This document shows, piece by piece, positions 44,004 to 52,486 of a stretch of 64,000 bases of DNA. The notes under the pieces were generated by a model that saw nothing but the letters and a program-made list of their open reading frames with translations, searched no databases and was not told the origin of the DNA. Origin of the DNA: JACVRM01 sp963817375. GTDB lineage: Bacteria; Actinomycetota; Thermoleophilia; Gaiellales; Gaiellaceae. A program made the translations under genes and the position numbers. Every line of letters begins with the position of its first letter. The stretch's first letter is position 1. The DNA is taken from the NCBI GenBank assembly GCA_963817375.1, contig CAWFOB010000001.1, positions 620,001-684,000 of the forward strand. Reading direction: 5' to 3'.

Positions 44004-45493
44004 CCGCCGTCGGTCTCCGGCGAGAAGTCGAGGTACGGCTCGAGCCCGTGGCGGCCGCCCTCGCGGCCGTACCCGGACTCCTTGTAGCCGCCGAACGGCG
44101 AGGCCGGGTCGAAGCGGTTGTACGTGTTCGCCCACACCACGCCCGCGCGCAGCCGGTCGGCCATCCAGAGGATGCGCGAGCCCTTCTCCGTCCAGATGCC
44201 CGCGGACAGCCCGTACGGCGTGTTGTTCGCCTTCTCGACCGCCTCCTCGGGCGTGCGGAAGGTGAGCACCGACAGCACCGGGCCGAAGATCTCCTCCTGC
44301 GCGATGCGGTAGCTCTGGGCGACGTTCGTGAACACGGTCGGCACGAACCAGTAGCCCTTCTCGGGCAGGCGGCACGGCGGCTGGTAGATCTCCGCGCCCT
44401 CCTCCTCGCCCGAGCGGACGAGCTCGGCGATCTTGTCGAGCTGCTGACGCGAGTTGATCGCGCCGACGTCCGTGTTCTTGTCGAGCGGATCGCCGACGCG
44501 CAGCGTCGTCATGCGGCGCTTGAGCTTCTGGACGATCGGCTCGTAGACCGACTCCTGCACGAAGAGGCGCGACCCGGCGCAGCAGACGTGGCCCTGGTTG
44601 AAGTAGATGCCGTTGACGATGCCCTCGACGGCCTGGTCGAGCGCGGCGTCGTCGAAGACGATGTTCGCTGCTTTGCCACCCAACTCGAGCGTCACCTTCT
44701 TCTTCGTGCCGGCGAGCCGCCGCTGGATCGCCTTGCCGACCTCGGTGGAGCCCGTGAATGCGATCTTGTCGACGCCCGGGTGGTCGACCAGGGCGGCGCC
44801 CGTACGGCCGTCGCCGGTGACGATGTTGACGACGCCCGGCGGGAGCTCGGCCTGGCGGACGACGTCGGCGAAGAGCAGCGCGGTCAGCGGCGTCGTCTCG
44901 GCCGGCTTCAGCACGACGGTGTTCCCGGCGGCGAGCGCGGGTGCGATCTTCCACGCGAGCATCAGCAGCGGGAAGTTCCACGGGATGATCTGGCCGGCGA
45001 CGCCGAGCGGGCGCGGGCGCCGGTTCGGGAAGGCGTACTCGAGCTTGTCGGCCCAGCCCGCGTAGTAGAAGAAGTGCGCGGCCGCGAGCGGCAGGTCGAC
45101 GTCGCGCGACTCGCGGATCGGCTTGCCGCCGTTCAGCGACTCGAGCACGGCGAACTCGCGCGAGCGCTCCTGGAGGATGCGCGCGATCCGGAACAGGTAC
45201 TTGGCCCGCTCGGAGGGCGCGAGCGACGACCACCCGTTGGTGAACGCCTCGCGCGCGGCCTCCACCGCGAGGTCGACGTCCTCCGGGCCGGCCTGCGCGA
45301 CCTCGGCGAGCGGCTCCTCGCTCGACGGGTCGATGGTCGCGAACCACTCGCCGGAGCGCGGGTCGACGAGCTCGCCGCCGACGAAGAGCCCGTAGCGCTC
45401 CTGGAGGGTGACGATGTCGCGCGCCTCGGGCGCGGGCGCGTAGTCCCACTCGACGGTGCCGAGGGCGGTGCTCTGGCGGTCGAGCTCGCTCAT
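44000..45493 (-). CDS. NAD(P)-dependent aldehyde dehydrogenase
   Basis: 497 residues, full-length ALDH. Visible are IIPWNFPLLMLAWKIAPALA, the Rossmann GSTEVGKAIQ, the general base in VTLELGGKAANIV, the catalytic cysteine in YFNQGHVCCAGSRLFV, and EEIFGPVLSVLTF with FGGYKESGYGREGG near the end. It oxidises an aldehyde to an acid. Position directly after deoC suggests the acetaldehyde produced from deoxyribose 5-phosphate as a substrate, which remains an inference. The ATG overlaps the deoC stop (TGATG). Confidence 0.9.
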   Translation of the reverse strand: MSELDRQSTALGTVEWDYAPAPEARDIVTLQERYGLFVGGELVDPRSGEWFATIDPSSEEPLAEVAQAGPEDVDLAVEAAREAFTNGWSSLAPSERAKYLFRIARILQERSREFAVLESLNGGKPIRESRDVDLPLAAAHFFYYAGWADKLEYAFPNRRPRPLGVAGQIIPWNFPLLMLAWKIAPALAAGNTVVLKPAETTPLTALLFADVVRQAELPPGVVNIVTGDGRTGAALVDHPGVDKIAFTGSTEVGKAIQRRLAGTKKKVTLELGGKAANIVFDDAALDQAVEGIVNGIYFNQGHVCCAGSRLFVQESVYEPIVQKLKRRMTTLRVGDPLDKNTDVGAINSRQQLDKIAELVRSGEEEGAEIYQPPCRLPEKGYWFVPTVFTNVAQSYRIAQEEIFGPVLSVLTFRTPEEAVEKANNTPYGLSAGIWTEKGSRILWMADRLRAGVVWANTYNRFDPASPFGGYKESGYGREGGRHGLEPYLDFSPETDGG

Positions 45494-46431
45494 CAGTCGA
45501 CCGTGAAGTAGTCGGGGCTCTGATAGAGGCCGGTGCGCTGCTTGCGGATCTGCATGAGCACGTCGTTGAGCAGCGAGGAGGCGCCGAGCCGGAACAGGTC
45601 GGGCGTCAGCCACTCGGGGCCGAGCGTCTCGTGCACGAGCACGAGGTACTGGATCGCCTGCTTCGCCTGGCGGATGCCGCCGGCGGCCTTCACGCCGATG
45701 CGCCGGCCGGTCTCGTCGTAGACGTCGCGGACGACCTCGAGCAGGCAGAGCGTGACCGGCAGCGTGGCCGCCGGCGAGATCTTCCCGGTCGACGTCTTGA
45801 CGAAGTCGGCGCCGGCCGCGATCGAGAGCAGCGCCGCGCGGCGGACGTTGTCGTAGGTGCCGAGCTCGCCGGTCTCGAGGATGACCTTGAGGTGAGCATC
45901 CCCGCATGCCTCCTTCGTGCGCACGATCTCGTCGTAGACCTTCGCGTAGCGGCCCGAGAGGAAGGCGCCTCGGTCGATGACCATGTCGACTTCGTCGGCG
46001 CCAGCCTCGACGACGTCGCGCGTCTCGGTGATCTTCACGTCGAGCGGCGACTGGCCGGACGGGAACGCGGTCGCGACCGAGGCCACCTTCACGGACGTGC
46101 CGCGCAGGCGCTCGACGGCGACCGGCACGAGGTTCGGGTACACGCACAGGGCCGCGACCGGCGGGATGGTCGGGTCGGTCGGGTCGGGCCGGAGCGCCTT
46201 CGTCGCCAGCGCCGCGACCTTGCCGGGCGTGTCCGCGCCCTCGAGCGTCGTCAGATCGATCATGCGGATCGCAAGATCGAGCGCCTGCAGCTTGGACTCG
46301 CGCTTGATCGAGCGCTTCGCGAGCGTGGCCGCGCGCTCCTCGAGGGCGACGGCGTCGACCGCGCCGACGCGCGGGAGCCGTGGCTCGAGCGAGAGCTCGA
46401 AGCCGCCGGGCAGTGCTGGGGCCTGCGCCAT
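45493..46431 (-). CDS. deoC: Deoxyribose-phosphate aldolase
   Basis: 312 residues, the longer DERA form. Converts 2-deoxyribose 5-phosphate to glyceraldehyde 3-phosphate and acetaldehyde in nucleoside catabolism. Conserved: AALCVYPNLVPVAVERL, VASVATAFPSGQ, EVDMVIDRGAFLSG, LKVILETGEL, the Schiff-base lysine in ADFVKTSTGK and the second lysine in VKAAGGIRQ. It starts 11 bp after era and is coupled to the aldehyde dehydrogenase that follows. With cytidine deaminase two genes upstream, this forms a nucleoside salvage segment. Confidence 0.93.
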   Translation of the reverse strand: MAQAPALPGGFELSLEPRLPRVGAVDAVALEERAATLAKRSIKRESKLQALDLAIRMIDLTTLEGADTPGKVAALATKALRPDPTDPTIPPVAALCVYPNLVPVAVERLRGTSVKVASVATAFPSGQSPLDVKITETRDVVEAGADEVDMVIDRGAFLSGRYAKVYDEIVRTKEACGDAHLKVILETGELGTYDNVRRAALLSIAAGADFVKTSTGKISPAATLPVTLCLLEVVRDVYDETGRRIGVKAAGGIRQAKQAIQYLVLVHETLGPEWLTPDLFRLGASSLLNDVLMQIRKQRTGLYQSPDYFTVD

Positions 46432-46442
46432 TCCGTTCGAGT

Positions 46443-47303
46443 TTAGATCCCCAGGCGTTCCAGGAGCCGCTCGTCGCGGCGCCACTTCGGCCGCACCTTC
46501 ACCTGCAGCTCGAGGAAGACCTTGTGTCCGAGCACCTGCTCGATCTCCGGCCGCGCACGCGTGCCGATCTCCTTGATCACCGCGCCGCGCTTGCCCACGA
46601 GGATCTGCTTCTGCGACTCGGTCTCGACGAGGACGTTCGCGCGGACCACCTTGTCGGTGATCTCCTCGACCTCCACGGTGACCGCGTGCGGCACCTCGTC
46701 GCGCGTCAGGTGGAGCGCCTTCTCGCGCACGAGCTCGGCGATCTGGTCCTCGGGCGTGAGGTCGGTGCGCTGGTCGAGCCCGAAGTACGCCGGCCCCTCG
46801 GACAGCAGCCCGACGAGCTCCTCGCGCAGCTCGCCGACGCCGTCGCCGGTCTTCGCGCTCACCGGATGCAGCGCGTGGAAGTTGCCCAGCTTGGAGCCGG
46901 TCATCATCTGCGTCGCGATGTGGCCGGGCTTCAGCCGGTCGACCTTGTTGAGCGCGATCACGACCGGCACGCCGAGCTCGAAGACGCGCTTCGCGATGAA
47001 GCGGTCGCCGGCGCCGATCCGCTCGCGCGCGTCGAGCACGAGCAGCACCGCGTCGACGTCCTCGAACGCCGCGTCGACCGTGCGCTGCATGTGCTCGGTG
47101 AGGGTGTCGAGCGGGCGCTGGAAGCCGGGCAGGTCGACCATGACGAGCTGGTAGTCGTCGCCGTTCGCGACGCCGAAGATGCGCCGGCGCGTCGTCTGCG
47201 GCTTGTCCGAGACGATCGCGACCTTGCCGCCGGCGAGCGCGTTCACGATCGTCGACTTGCCGACGTTGGGACGCCCGGCGACGGCGACGAAGCCGCTCTT
47301 CAC
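46443..47303 (-). CDS. era: GTPase Era
   Basis: 286 residues from GTG 47303. GTPase required for 30S maturation. G motifs: GRPNVGKSTIVNAL (G1), DLPGFQRPL (G3), NKVDRL (G4) and SAKTGDG (G5), followed by a C-terminal KH domain (QKQILVGKRGAVIKEIGTRA) that binds 16S rRNA 3' end. G3 reads DLPG rather than DTPG. It overlaps the cdd stop by GTGA in the ybeY-dgkA-cdd-era order typical of Gram-positives. Confidence 0.95.
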   Translation of the reverse strand: MKSGFVAVAGRPNVGKSTIVNALAGGKVAIVSDKPQTTRRRIFGVANGDDYQLVMVDLPGFQRPLDTLTEHMQRTVDAAFEDVDAVLLVLDARERIGAGDRFIAKRVFELGVPVVIALNKVDRLKPGHIATQMMTGSKLGNFHALHPVSAKTGDGVGELREELVGLLSEGPAYFGLDQRTDLTPEDQIAELVREKALHLTRDEVPHAVTVEVEEITDKVVRANVLVETESQKQILVGKRGAVIKEIGTRARPEIEQVLGHKVFLELQVKVRPKWRRDERLLERLGI

Positions 47304-47665
47304 AGGACGAAGGAGTCGGGCAGCAGGTCGGCCGGGGTGACCGCCACGACCGCGCCGCCGGCGCGTCGGTACGTGACCGATCCGATCCGAAACTCGGCCA
47401 GCCACTGCCGACAGCCGCCGCACGGCGACGCCGTGATCGCGATCGCATCGAGGTCGCCGGGGCCGTAGCCTGCGTTCACGGCGGCGCCGATCGCAGCCTT
47501 CTCGGCGCAGATGCCGAGCGGGTAGGCGGCGTTCTCGACGTTCACGCCGGTGACCACCCGCCCGTCGCGTACGCGCACGGCGGCGCCGACGTGGAACTTC
47601 GAGTACGGCGCGTAGGCGTGTGCCGCGGCCGCGTCGGCGTCGGCGAGCAGGTCGAGGTCTGGCAT
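47300..47665 (-). CDS. cdd: Cytidine deaminase
   Basis: 121 residues from ATG 47665. Deaminates cytidine and deoxycytidine to uridine forms. Active site: KFHVGAAV, NVENAAYPLGICAEKAAI (Cys-Ala-Glu, zinc ligand and proton shuttle) and SPCGGCRQWL (two zinc cysteines). Tetrameric type by length. The start codon shares a base with the stop of the DgkA-PAP2 gene, and the stop overlaps era. Confidence 0.95.
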   Translation of the reverse strand: MPDLDLLADADAAAAHAYAPYSKFHVGAAVRVRDGRVVTGVNVENAAYPLGICAEKAAIGAAVNAGYGPGDLDAIAITASPCGGCRQWLAEFRIGSVTYRRAGGAVVAVTPADLLPDSFVL

Positions 47666-48384
47666 CACGCGAACACCTGGAAGAGCACGAGCGTCACCAG
47701 CGAGCCCAGCAGGGCGCCGTAGGTCACCTCGACGACCGAGTGCACTCCGGATTCGACACGGGTCTGGGCCACGAGCAGGGCCATGATGAACGCCAGCGTC
47801 GAGATCAGGAACCAGTGGCTTGAGTCGCTGACGACGTTGGTGACCGCCATCCAGCCCGCGAACGCGACCGCGGCATGGCCGGACGGCAGCCCGCCGCGGA
47901 GCGGCGTCCCGCGGCCGGTGTAGGCCTTCGTGGCGATCACGAGCAGCACCGTGACGACGAGCGCGACGAGCGTGAGCTCGGCGGGCGCGTCGCGCAGGCG
48001 GGTGATCAGGTCCGAGCCCTGGTGCACCAGCCGCACCGAGAAGACGAGGTAGCCGACGACGACCGCGTTGACGGCCGCGATCAGAACAGCGCCCGCGGCG
48101 ATGTCCTTGGCGAGCTTCGCGAGCGGGTCGAACGCCGTCGTCGAGACGTCGATCGCGGCCTCGACCGCGGTGTTGATCATCTCGGTGATCAGCACGAAGG
48201 CGATCGAGAGCAGCAGCGCGATCAGCTCGAACCGCTGCACGCCGGCGGCGAGCGCGGCGATCAGCACCCCGACGGCGATCATGAAGTGGATGCGCATGTT
48301 GCGCTGCGTGCGCAGCACGTGGATGACGCCCTCGAAGGCGTAGTTGAAGCTGTGCAGCAGCGACGGCGCGCGGCGGTCGTTCAC
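47665..48384 (-). CDS. DgkA-type lipid kinase fused to a PAP2 phosphatase
   Basis: 239 residues. The N-terminal half is a diacylglycerol/undecaprenol kinase: SFNYAFEGVIHVLRTQRNMR, then the signature EMINTAVEAAIDVST with FDPLAKLAKDIAAGAVLI. The C-terminal half is a membrane PAP2 phosphatase: KAYTGRGTPLRGG, LPSGHAAVAFAGW and SGVHSVVEVTYGALLG. A kinase and a phosphatase acting on the same lipid carrier in one chain suggests control of the undecaprenyl-phosphate pool. Located between ybeY and cdd, overlapping both. Confidence 0.88.
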   Translation of the reverse strand: MNDRRAPSLLHSFNYAFEGVIHVLRTQRNMRIHFMIAVGVLIAALAAGVQRFELIALLLSIAFVLITEMINTAVEAAIDVSTTAFDPLAKLAKDIAAGAVLIAAVNAVVVGYLVFSVRLVHQGSDLITRLRDAPAELTLVALVVTVLLVIATKAYTGRGTPLRGGLPSGHAAVAFAGWMAVTNVVSDSSHWFLISTLAFIMALLVAQTRVESGVHSVVEVTYGALLGSLVTLVLFQVFA

Positions 48385-48758
48385 GAGGCGAGCTCCTGCT
48401 CCCGGATGGCCATCTCGTCGCCGTGGTCATAGCCGAGCAGGTGGAGGACGCCGTGCACGAGCGGCCCGCGCCAGTCGTCGCCGACGACGTCCGGGCAGAC
48501 GACGAGGTCGCCGAGCTGCCGCGGCAGCCCCTGCGCGATCGGGTCGCGCCCGTCGAGCGGGAACGAGAGCACGTCGGTCGCCTCGTCGATGCCCAGGTGC
48601 TCGCGCTTCAAAGCGCGGCTCTCGTCCGGGCCGACGAAGTGGAGCCCGAGCTCGCCGTCGTCGATGCCCTCGGCGACCAGGGTGGCGCGGATCACGGCAA
48701 CGGCCTCGTCGGCCGGGACGTCCCGGCCGCTGCGGTTCTCGACGTCGACGGCGACCAC
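48381..48758 (-). CDS. ybeY: Endoribonuclease YbeY
   Basis: 125 residues. Zinc-dependent RNase that matures the 16S rRNA 3' end and takes part in ribosome quality control. Hallmarks are TDVLSFPLDGRD, LGDLVVCPDVV and the zinc motif HGVLHLLGYDHGDE. The C terminus is short for the family. It follows phoH by 4 bp, the conserved order in most bacteria, and overlaps the DgkA-PAP2 gene (ATGA). Confidence 0.95.
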   Translation of the reverse strand: MVAVDVENRSGRDVPADEAVAVIRATLVAEGIDDGELGLHFVGPDESRALKREHLGIDEATDVLSFPLDGRDPIAQGLPRQLGDLVVCPDVVGDDWRGPLVHGVLHLLGYDHGDEMAIREQELAS

Positions 48759-48762
48759 GCCC

Positions 48763-50799
48763 TTACCTGCGCCGTCCGGTTCCCGTCTCCTCCGAGTGCT
48801 GTTTGTACGCCTCGACGATGCGCTGCACCAGCTTGTGGCGGACGACGTCCTCGTGCGAGAAGCGGACGAAGGAGATCCCGTCCACGGCGCCGAGGATGTC
48901 CTGCACCTGGATGAGCCCGGACGCCTGCTCGCGCGGCAGGTCGACCTGGGTGACGTCGCCGGTGACGACGACCTTGGATCCGAATCCGAGGCGCGTCAGG
49001 AACATCTGCATCTGCTCGGGGCTCGTGTTCTGGGCCTCGTCGAGGATGATGAAGGAGTCGTTGAGGGTGTTGTGCGTGAGCAAGAAATCGTCAGTCACGT
49101 AGAGGGCGTCTTCGGCTTCGACCCTGATGCACAGCGTGTCCTGGTCTCCCACCGGGACGATGCTGTCAATGAAGCGCATCGGCCTGACGCCGCCTTGGCC
49201 CTCGTACACGTCTCGCTTGCGCGGAAGGCGAAACGGTGGAACGCCCTCAGGCAGCCGAATATCCATCACGTAGGAATCGGCACGGTGCCGGACTTCGCGT
49301 CCATCCGCTCTCCCGGGCGGACGCCCCTCGGCGACTCGGGTCCGCCAGTACGCAACGCCGCCTAGCGAGCGAACGAGGAAGAGAACGTCTTCCCTCAGTC
49401 GCTCCGAAGTGGTGGAGTATTGAACCCGGCACGTGCGATTGGCCTGGCGAACTGGCCCGCCGTCGGTGTCGAGCAAGCCCTGGAGAACCGCCAGTCGCGC
49501 GTTTGCGGAGTTGAAGAGATAGTCGTCGGGCACGAACTTGGTGTCCGATCGCACACCCTCGAGGCCGAGATCGCGCAGGGAGACCGTGACGGGATTGGCT
49601 ATGCGCAGGCCTCCGCGGCCTCCGGCGGCGTGATGGAGGACATAGTCGTATCGGCCCTTCGCGCGGGCTTCGACGCCGACCAACGCGGCCTCGAGTGCCT
49701 GAGCAAGTTCGACGTCCGCTGTCGCGAACGATGGTGTGGTTTTTCCAGTCATGCAGCCGTCTCCGAGCATGAGACCAAGCGCGTACGGGTCCATCGGAAC
49801 GTCCCGCGGCGGGAAGGCGACAGGCTGGGATAGGAGCGGAAGCTCGAATCGCCTCTGATGCGCAGACCGCAACCCACGGGCGAGCTCCTGCGTCTCGAGG
49901 ATCCGGGGCGGCTTGCCGCGCCGCTTGTCGGCGGGCGTCCTGACCGCCCACAGATGTTCCCCGCAGCACAACGTCGACGCGCCGTCTTGCGTGCTCACTC
50001 GAAATACGGGACGTACGCCACGCGGGTAAATGCCGACGACCCGCGTTGGCTGGCCATCCGACCCGATGACGCTGTCGCCGACGCGCAGGCGCCCGATCGG
50101 CCGCCATCCGGACGGCGTCAGCACCTTCGCAAAATGCGGCTGAGCGCGGCCGCGCATGAAGGCGAGCGGCGCGACCTCGATCGTCCCGCGCTCCATGAAC
50201 GCGGCCAGGCGGTCGGCGTCGAGCATGTCGTAGAGCGCGTCGAACAGCGGCCGCAGGTAGGGGTCGACCTTGGCGAGCATGTCGCCGGGCAGGAACCCGA
50301 GCCGCTCGCCTGCCTCGACCGCGGGGCGCGTGAGGATGATGCGGCCGACCTGACGCTCGGACAGAGCAGCGACCGCGAGCGCCATCGCCAGGTACGTCTT
50401 GCCGGTGCCGGCCGGGCCGATGCCGAAGGTGACGGTGCACTTCCGGATGGCCTCGACGTAGTGCTTCTGGGTGACGGTCTTCGGCGCGATCTTCTTGCCG
50501 CGGTGGCGCCAGACGACGTCGTCGAAGAGCTCGCGGACGTCGGCGCCCTGCTCGAGGACGCCGAGCACGGTGTCGACGGTGCCCGGGCCGATCTCGTGGC
50601 CGTGCTCGATCAGCTCGACGATCTCGTCCAGCGCGGCGCGCGCCTCGGCGACCGCGTCCTCGTCGCCCTCGAGCGTGACGCGATTGCCGCGCATGATGAT
50701 CGTGGCCCGCAGCCGCTCGCGCAGCGTGTCGAGCACGCCGTCGGAGATCCCGGCGAGCTCAGCCGCGACGTCGTTCGAAACCGAGAGAACTTCCTGCAC
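48763..50799 (-). CDS. phoH: PhoH-like ATPase containing an intein
   Basis: 678-residue precursor. PhoH parts: residues 1-218 with Walker A FGIGPAGTGKTYLAMALAVA, and 578-678 with Walker B FIILDEAQNTSPEQMQMFL and VVVTGDVTQVDLP; together a normal 319-residue PhoH/YbeZ. A 359-residue intein (219-577) interrupts the conserved FMRGR-TLNDSF site just before Walker B. PhoH is a cytoplasmic RNA-linked ATPase that works with YbeY, whose gene follows. Splicing is needed for function. Confidence 0.93.
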   Translation of the reverse strand: MQEVLSVSNDVAAELAGISDGVLDTLRERLRATIIMRGNRVTLEGDEDAVAEARAALDEIVELIEHGHEIGPGTVDTVLGVLEQGADVRELFDDVVWRHRGKKIAPKTVTQKHYVEAIRKCTVTFGIGPAGTGKTYLAMALAVAALSERQVGRIILTRPAVEAGERLGFLPGDMLAKVDPYLRPLFDALYDMLDADRLAAFMERGTIEVAPLAFMRGRAQPHFAKVLTPSGWRPIGRLRVGDSVIGSDGQPTRVVGIYPRGVRPVFRVSTQDGASTLCCGEHLWAVRTPADKRRGKPPRILETQELARGLRSAHQRRFELPLLSQPVAFPPRDVPMDPYALGLMLGDGCMTGKTTPSFATADVELAQALEAALVGVEARAKGRYDYVLHHAAGGRGGLRIANPVTVSLRDLGLEGVRSDTKFVPDDYLFNSANARLAVLQGLLDTDGGPVRQANRTCRVQYSTTSERLREDVLFLVRSLGGVAYWRTRVAEGRPPGRADGREVRHRADSYVMDIRLPEGVPPFRLPRKRDVYEGQGGVRPMRFIDSIVPVGDQDTLCIRVEAEDALYVTDDFLLTHNTLNDSFIILDEAQNTSPEQMQMFLTRLGFGSKVVVTGDVTQVDLPREQASGLIQVQDILGAVDGISFVRFSHEDVVRHKLVQRIVEAYKQHSEETGTGRRR
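49069..50145 (-). mobile_element. Class 3 intein with LAGLIDADG endonuclease domain
   Basis: 359 residues starting with Ala (AQPHFAKVLTPSGWRPIG) instead of Cys or Ser and ending FLLTHN, followed by Thr+1. It has the WCT triad of class 3 inteins: Trp66 in block B (CCGEHLWAV), Cys339 in block F (DTLCIRVEAED) and Thr357 in block G (LLTHN). In this class the block F cysteine starts splicing. LAGLIDADG motifs ALGLMLGDGCMTG and AVLQGLLDTDGGP indicate a homing endonuclease, apparently intact. Confidence 0.88.
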
Positions 50800-50834
50800 C
50801 CTCCCTCAGTGTAGGCGCGTGGGCGGCGACGACG

Positions 50835-51659
50835 TCAGCCGGATCGGCAGGCCACGGAGGCGCCTGCGAAGACCCTTCGGCACGGCGGCAGATGGGCTTG
50901 GGCCCGGGCGGCGCCGACGACCGCCCTCACCGCCGCGACGACGACGCCGGGCTGCCCGAGCGGCGCCGGCCGTTGGATGTCGTGCGTGCTCCGCCGGGCA
51001 ATCGCGTCGATGCTGTCGGTCGACAGCGCAGCCTCGGCGATCTCGGCCGCCCGGAACTTCGCGTCGTGAGGCGGCCTGTTCGATGCGAGCACGACGAGCG
51101 GGGTGCTTCCGAGGCTCGTCACCGCATCAGACTCCGCCATGCTGGCTCGGACGTCGATGCCCTCCACGTTCGTGCGTCGCGGGCTGCCGTAGGGAAAGGT
51201 CGTCGCGTCCACGAGGACGACGCCGGCCGTCGGGCCCGGGTATGCGTGTGCGAATAGCCGTGCCAGGAGGCCGCCCCACGAGTGGCCGACGACGACATAG
51301 GGCGGCGGTATCCGCGCCGCGGAGAGCAGGCCTCGGAGGTCGCGCACCTGCGTGAGCGCGGTGCGATGGCCCGCCGGCGCGGGGGCGCTTCCCCCGAGCC
51401 CGGCACGGTCGTAGGCGCAGACCCGGGTCACATCCGCGATCTGCGGCATCACCGAGCTCCAGACCGCGCTCGTGTCGGGCGAGCCCGCGTCGAGCACGAC
51501 GGTCGGGCTTCCAGCGCCGCGGCACTCGTAATGCATCCCGTGTCCCGCGACGAGCACATCTCCCGCGCGCGCAGCGGCACCGTTCGGCGCAGCCGACAGC
51601 GCGAGCGCGAGGGCGGCCGTCACGACGGCTGCTCCAGCCCGGCGCCATACGAGAAGCAC
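50835..51659 (-). CDS. Exported alpha/beta hydrolase
   Basis: 274 residues. The N-terminal hydrophobic stretch (AGAAVVTAALALALSAAPNG) is a signal peptide or anchor. Catalytic features: CAYDRAGLGGSA strand, nucleophile elbow VVVGHSWGGLLARLF with Ser in GHSWG, and acidic residue in the VVLVDATTF area. The expected C-terminal catalytic histidine is not clearly placed (STHDIQ is a candidate). Substrate unknown. It interrupts the conserved yqeY-phoH neighbourhood, so it was probably inserted into the operon region. Confidence 0.75.
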   Translation of the reverse strand: MLLVWRRAGAAVVTAALALALSAAPNGAAARAGDVLVAGHGMHYECRGAGSPTVVLDAGSPDTSAVWSSVMPQIADVTRVCAYDRAGLGGSAPAPAGHRTALTQVRDLRGLLSAARIPPPYVVVGHSWGGLLARLFAHAYPGPTAGVVLVDATTFPYGSPRRTNVEGIDVRASMAESDAVTSLGSTPLVVLASNRPPHDAKFRAAEIAEAALSTDSIDAIARRSTHDIQRPAPLGQPGVVVAAVRAVVGAARAQAHLPPCRRVFAGASVACRSG

Positions 51660-51671
51660 GGGGCGGAAATG

Positions 51672-52118
51672 CTAGGCGAGCTTCTCGCGCACGAGCTGAC
51701 TGACGACGCTGCCGTCGGCCCGGCCGGCGACCTGCGGCATGACGTCGGCCATGACCCGGCCGAGGTCGCGCATGCTGGTCGCGCCGTTCTCGGCGATCGC
51801 GTCGTCGATGATCGACTCCAGGTCTTCCTCGGAGAGCTGCTCGGGCATGTACTCGCGGAGGATCGCGAGCTCCGTCTCCTCGTGGTCGGCGGCGTCGTCT
51901 CGCCCGGCCGCCCGGAACGCCTCGGCAGCCTCCTGGCGCTTCTTGCGCTCGCGCTGGAGTACCTGCAGCTCCTCACCGTCGCTGAGCGGCCGCTGGAGGT
52001 CCTTCTCGGCGGAGCGCAGGCTGGCGAGGATCAGCCGCACCGCGTCGCGGCGCGTCTCGTCGCGCGACTTCATCGACTCGGTCAGGTCGTCCTCCAGGCG
52101 CTCGATCAAACCGCTCAC
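51672..52118 (-). CDS. GatB/YqeY domain protein
   Basis: 148 residues. Entirely made of the YqeY domain: ERLEDDLTESMKSRDETRRD, RLILASLRSAEKDLQRPLSD, ELAILREYMPEQLSEEDLES and GRVMADVMPQVAGRADGSVV. The domain is the tail domain of GatB, which binds tRNA in amidotransferases. Free-standing YqeY has been linked to tRNA, but its role is not settled. GTG start overlapping the HIT gene stop by GTGA. Confidence 0.9.
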   Translation of the reverse strand: MSGLIERLEDDLTESMKSRDETRRDAVRLILASLRSAEKDLQRPLSDGEELQVLQRERKKRQEAAEAFRAAGRDDAADHEETELAILREYMPEQLSEEDLESIIDDAIAENGATSMRDLGRVMADVMPQVAGRADGSVVSQLVREKLA

Positions 52119-52486
52119 AGCTGCGTCATCCTCCCCAATCCGCCGGCGAGGATGTGCCAGTGCAGGTGAAAGACCGTCTGGCCGGCCGCCGGGCCGACGT
52201 TGACGACCACTCGGTAGTCCTCCAGTCCGGCCTCGCGCGCGGTGTCGGCGACGAAGGCCAGCATGCGGCTCGCCTCCTCCGGCGGGAACTCCTCGACGTC
52301 GCGGAACGTGTCGACGTGCCGCTCGGGCAGCACGAGCAGGTGCGTCTCCGCCTGCGGGTTGATGTCGCGGATCGCGACGAACCCGTCCCCGGCGTTGACG
52401 TGGTCGCCCTCGCGGACGAGCCGGCAGAAGAGGCAGTCGTCACGCAGCGAGCACGCCCTCCTCGGTGACCGCGGCGCCGCGAACAC
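52115..52486 (-). CDS. HIT family nucleotide-binding protein (HINT-like)
   Basis: Histidine-triad protein: DDCLFCRLVREG near the start (zinc Cys pair), DINPQAETHLLVLPERHVDTF, and the active-site motif FHLHWHILAGG. It hydrolyses or transfers nucleotide monophosphates from AMP-lysine-type or dinucleoside substrates. The N terminus is unclear: GTG 52486 gives 123 residues with 13 unlikely residues inside the mtaB reading frame, whereas CTG 52447, 10 nt after AGGAGG, would give the usual ~110-residue form starting MRDDCLFC. Overlaps mtaB and yqeY. Confidence 0.88.
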   Translation of the reverse strand: MFAAPRSPRRACSLRDDCLFCRLVREGDHVNAGDGFVAIRDINPQAETHLLVLPERHVDTFRDVEEFPPEEASRMLAFVADTAREAGLEDYRVVVNVGPAAGQTVFHLHWHILAGGLGRMTQL

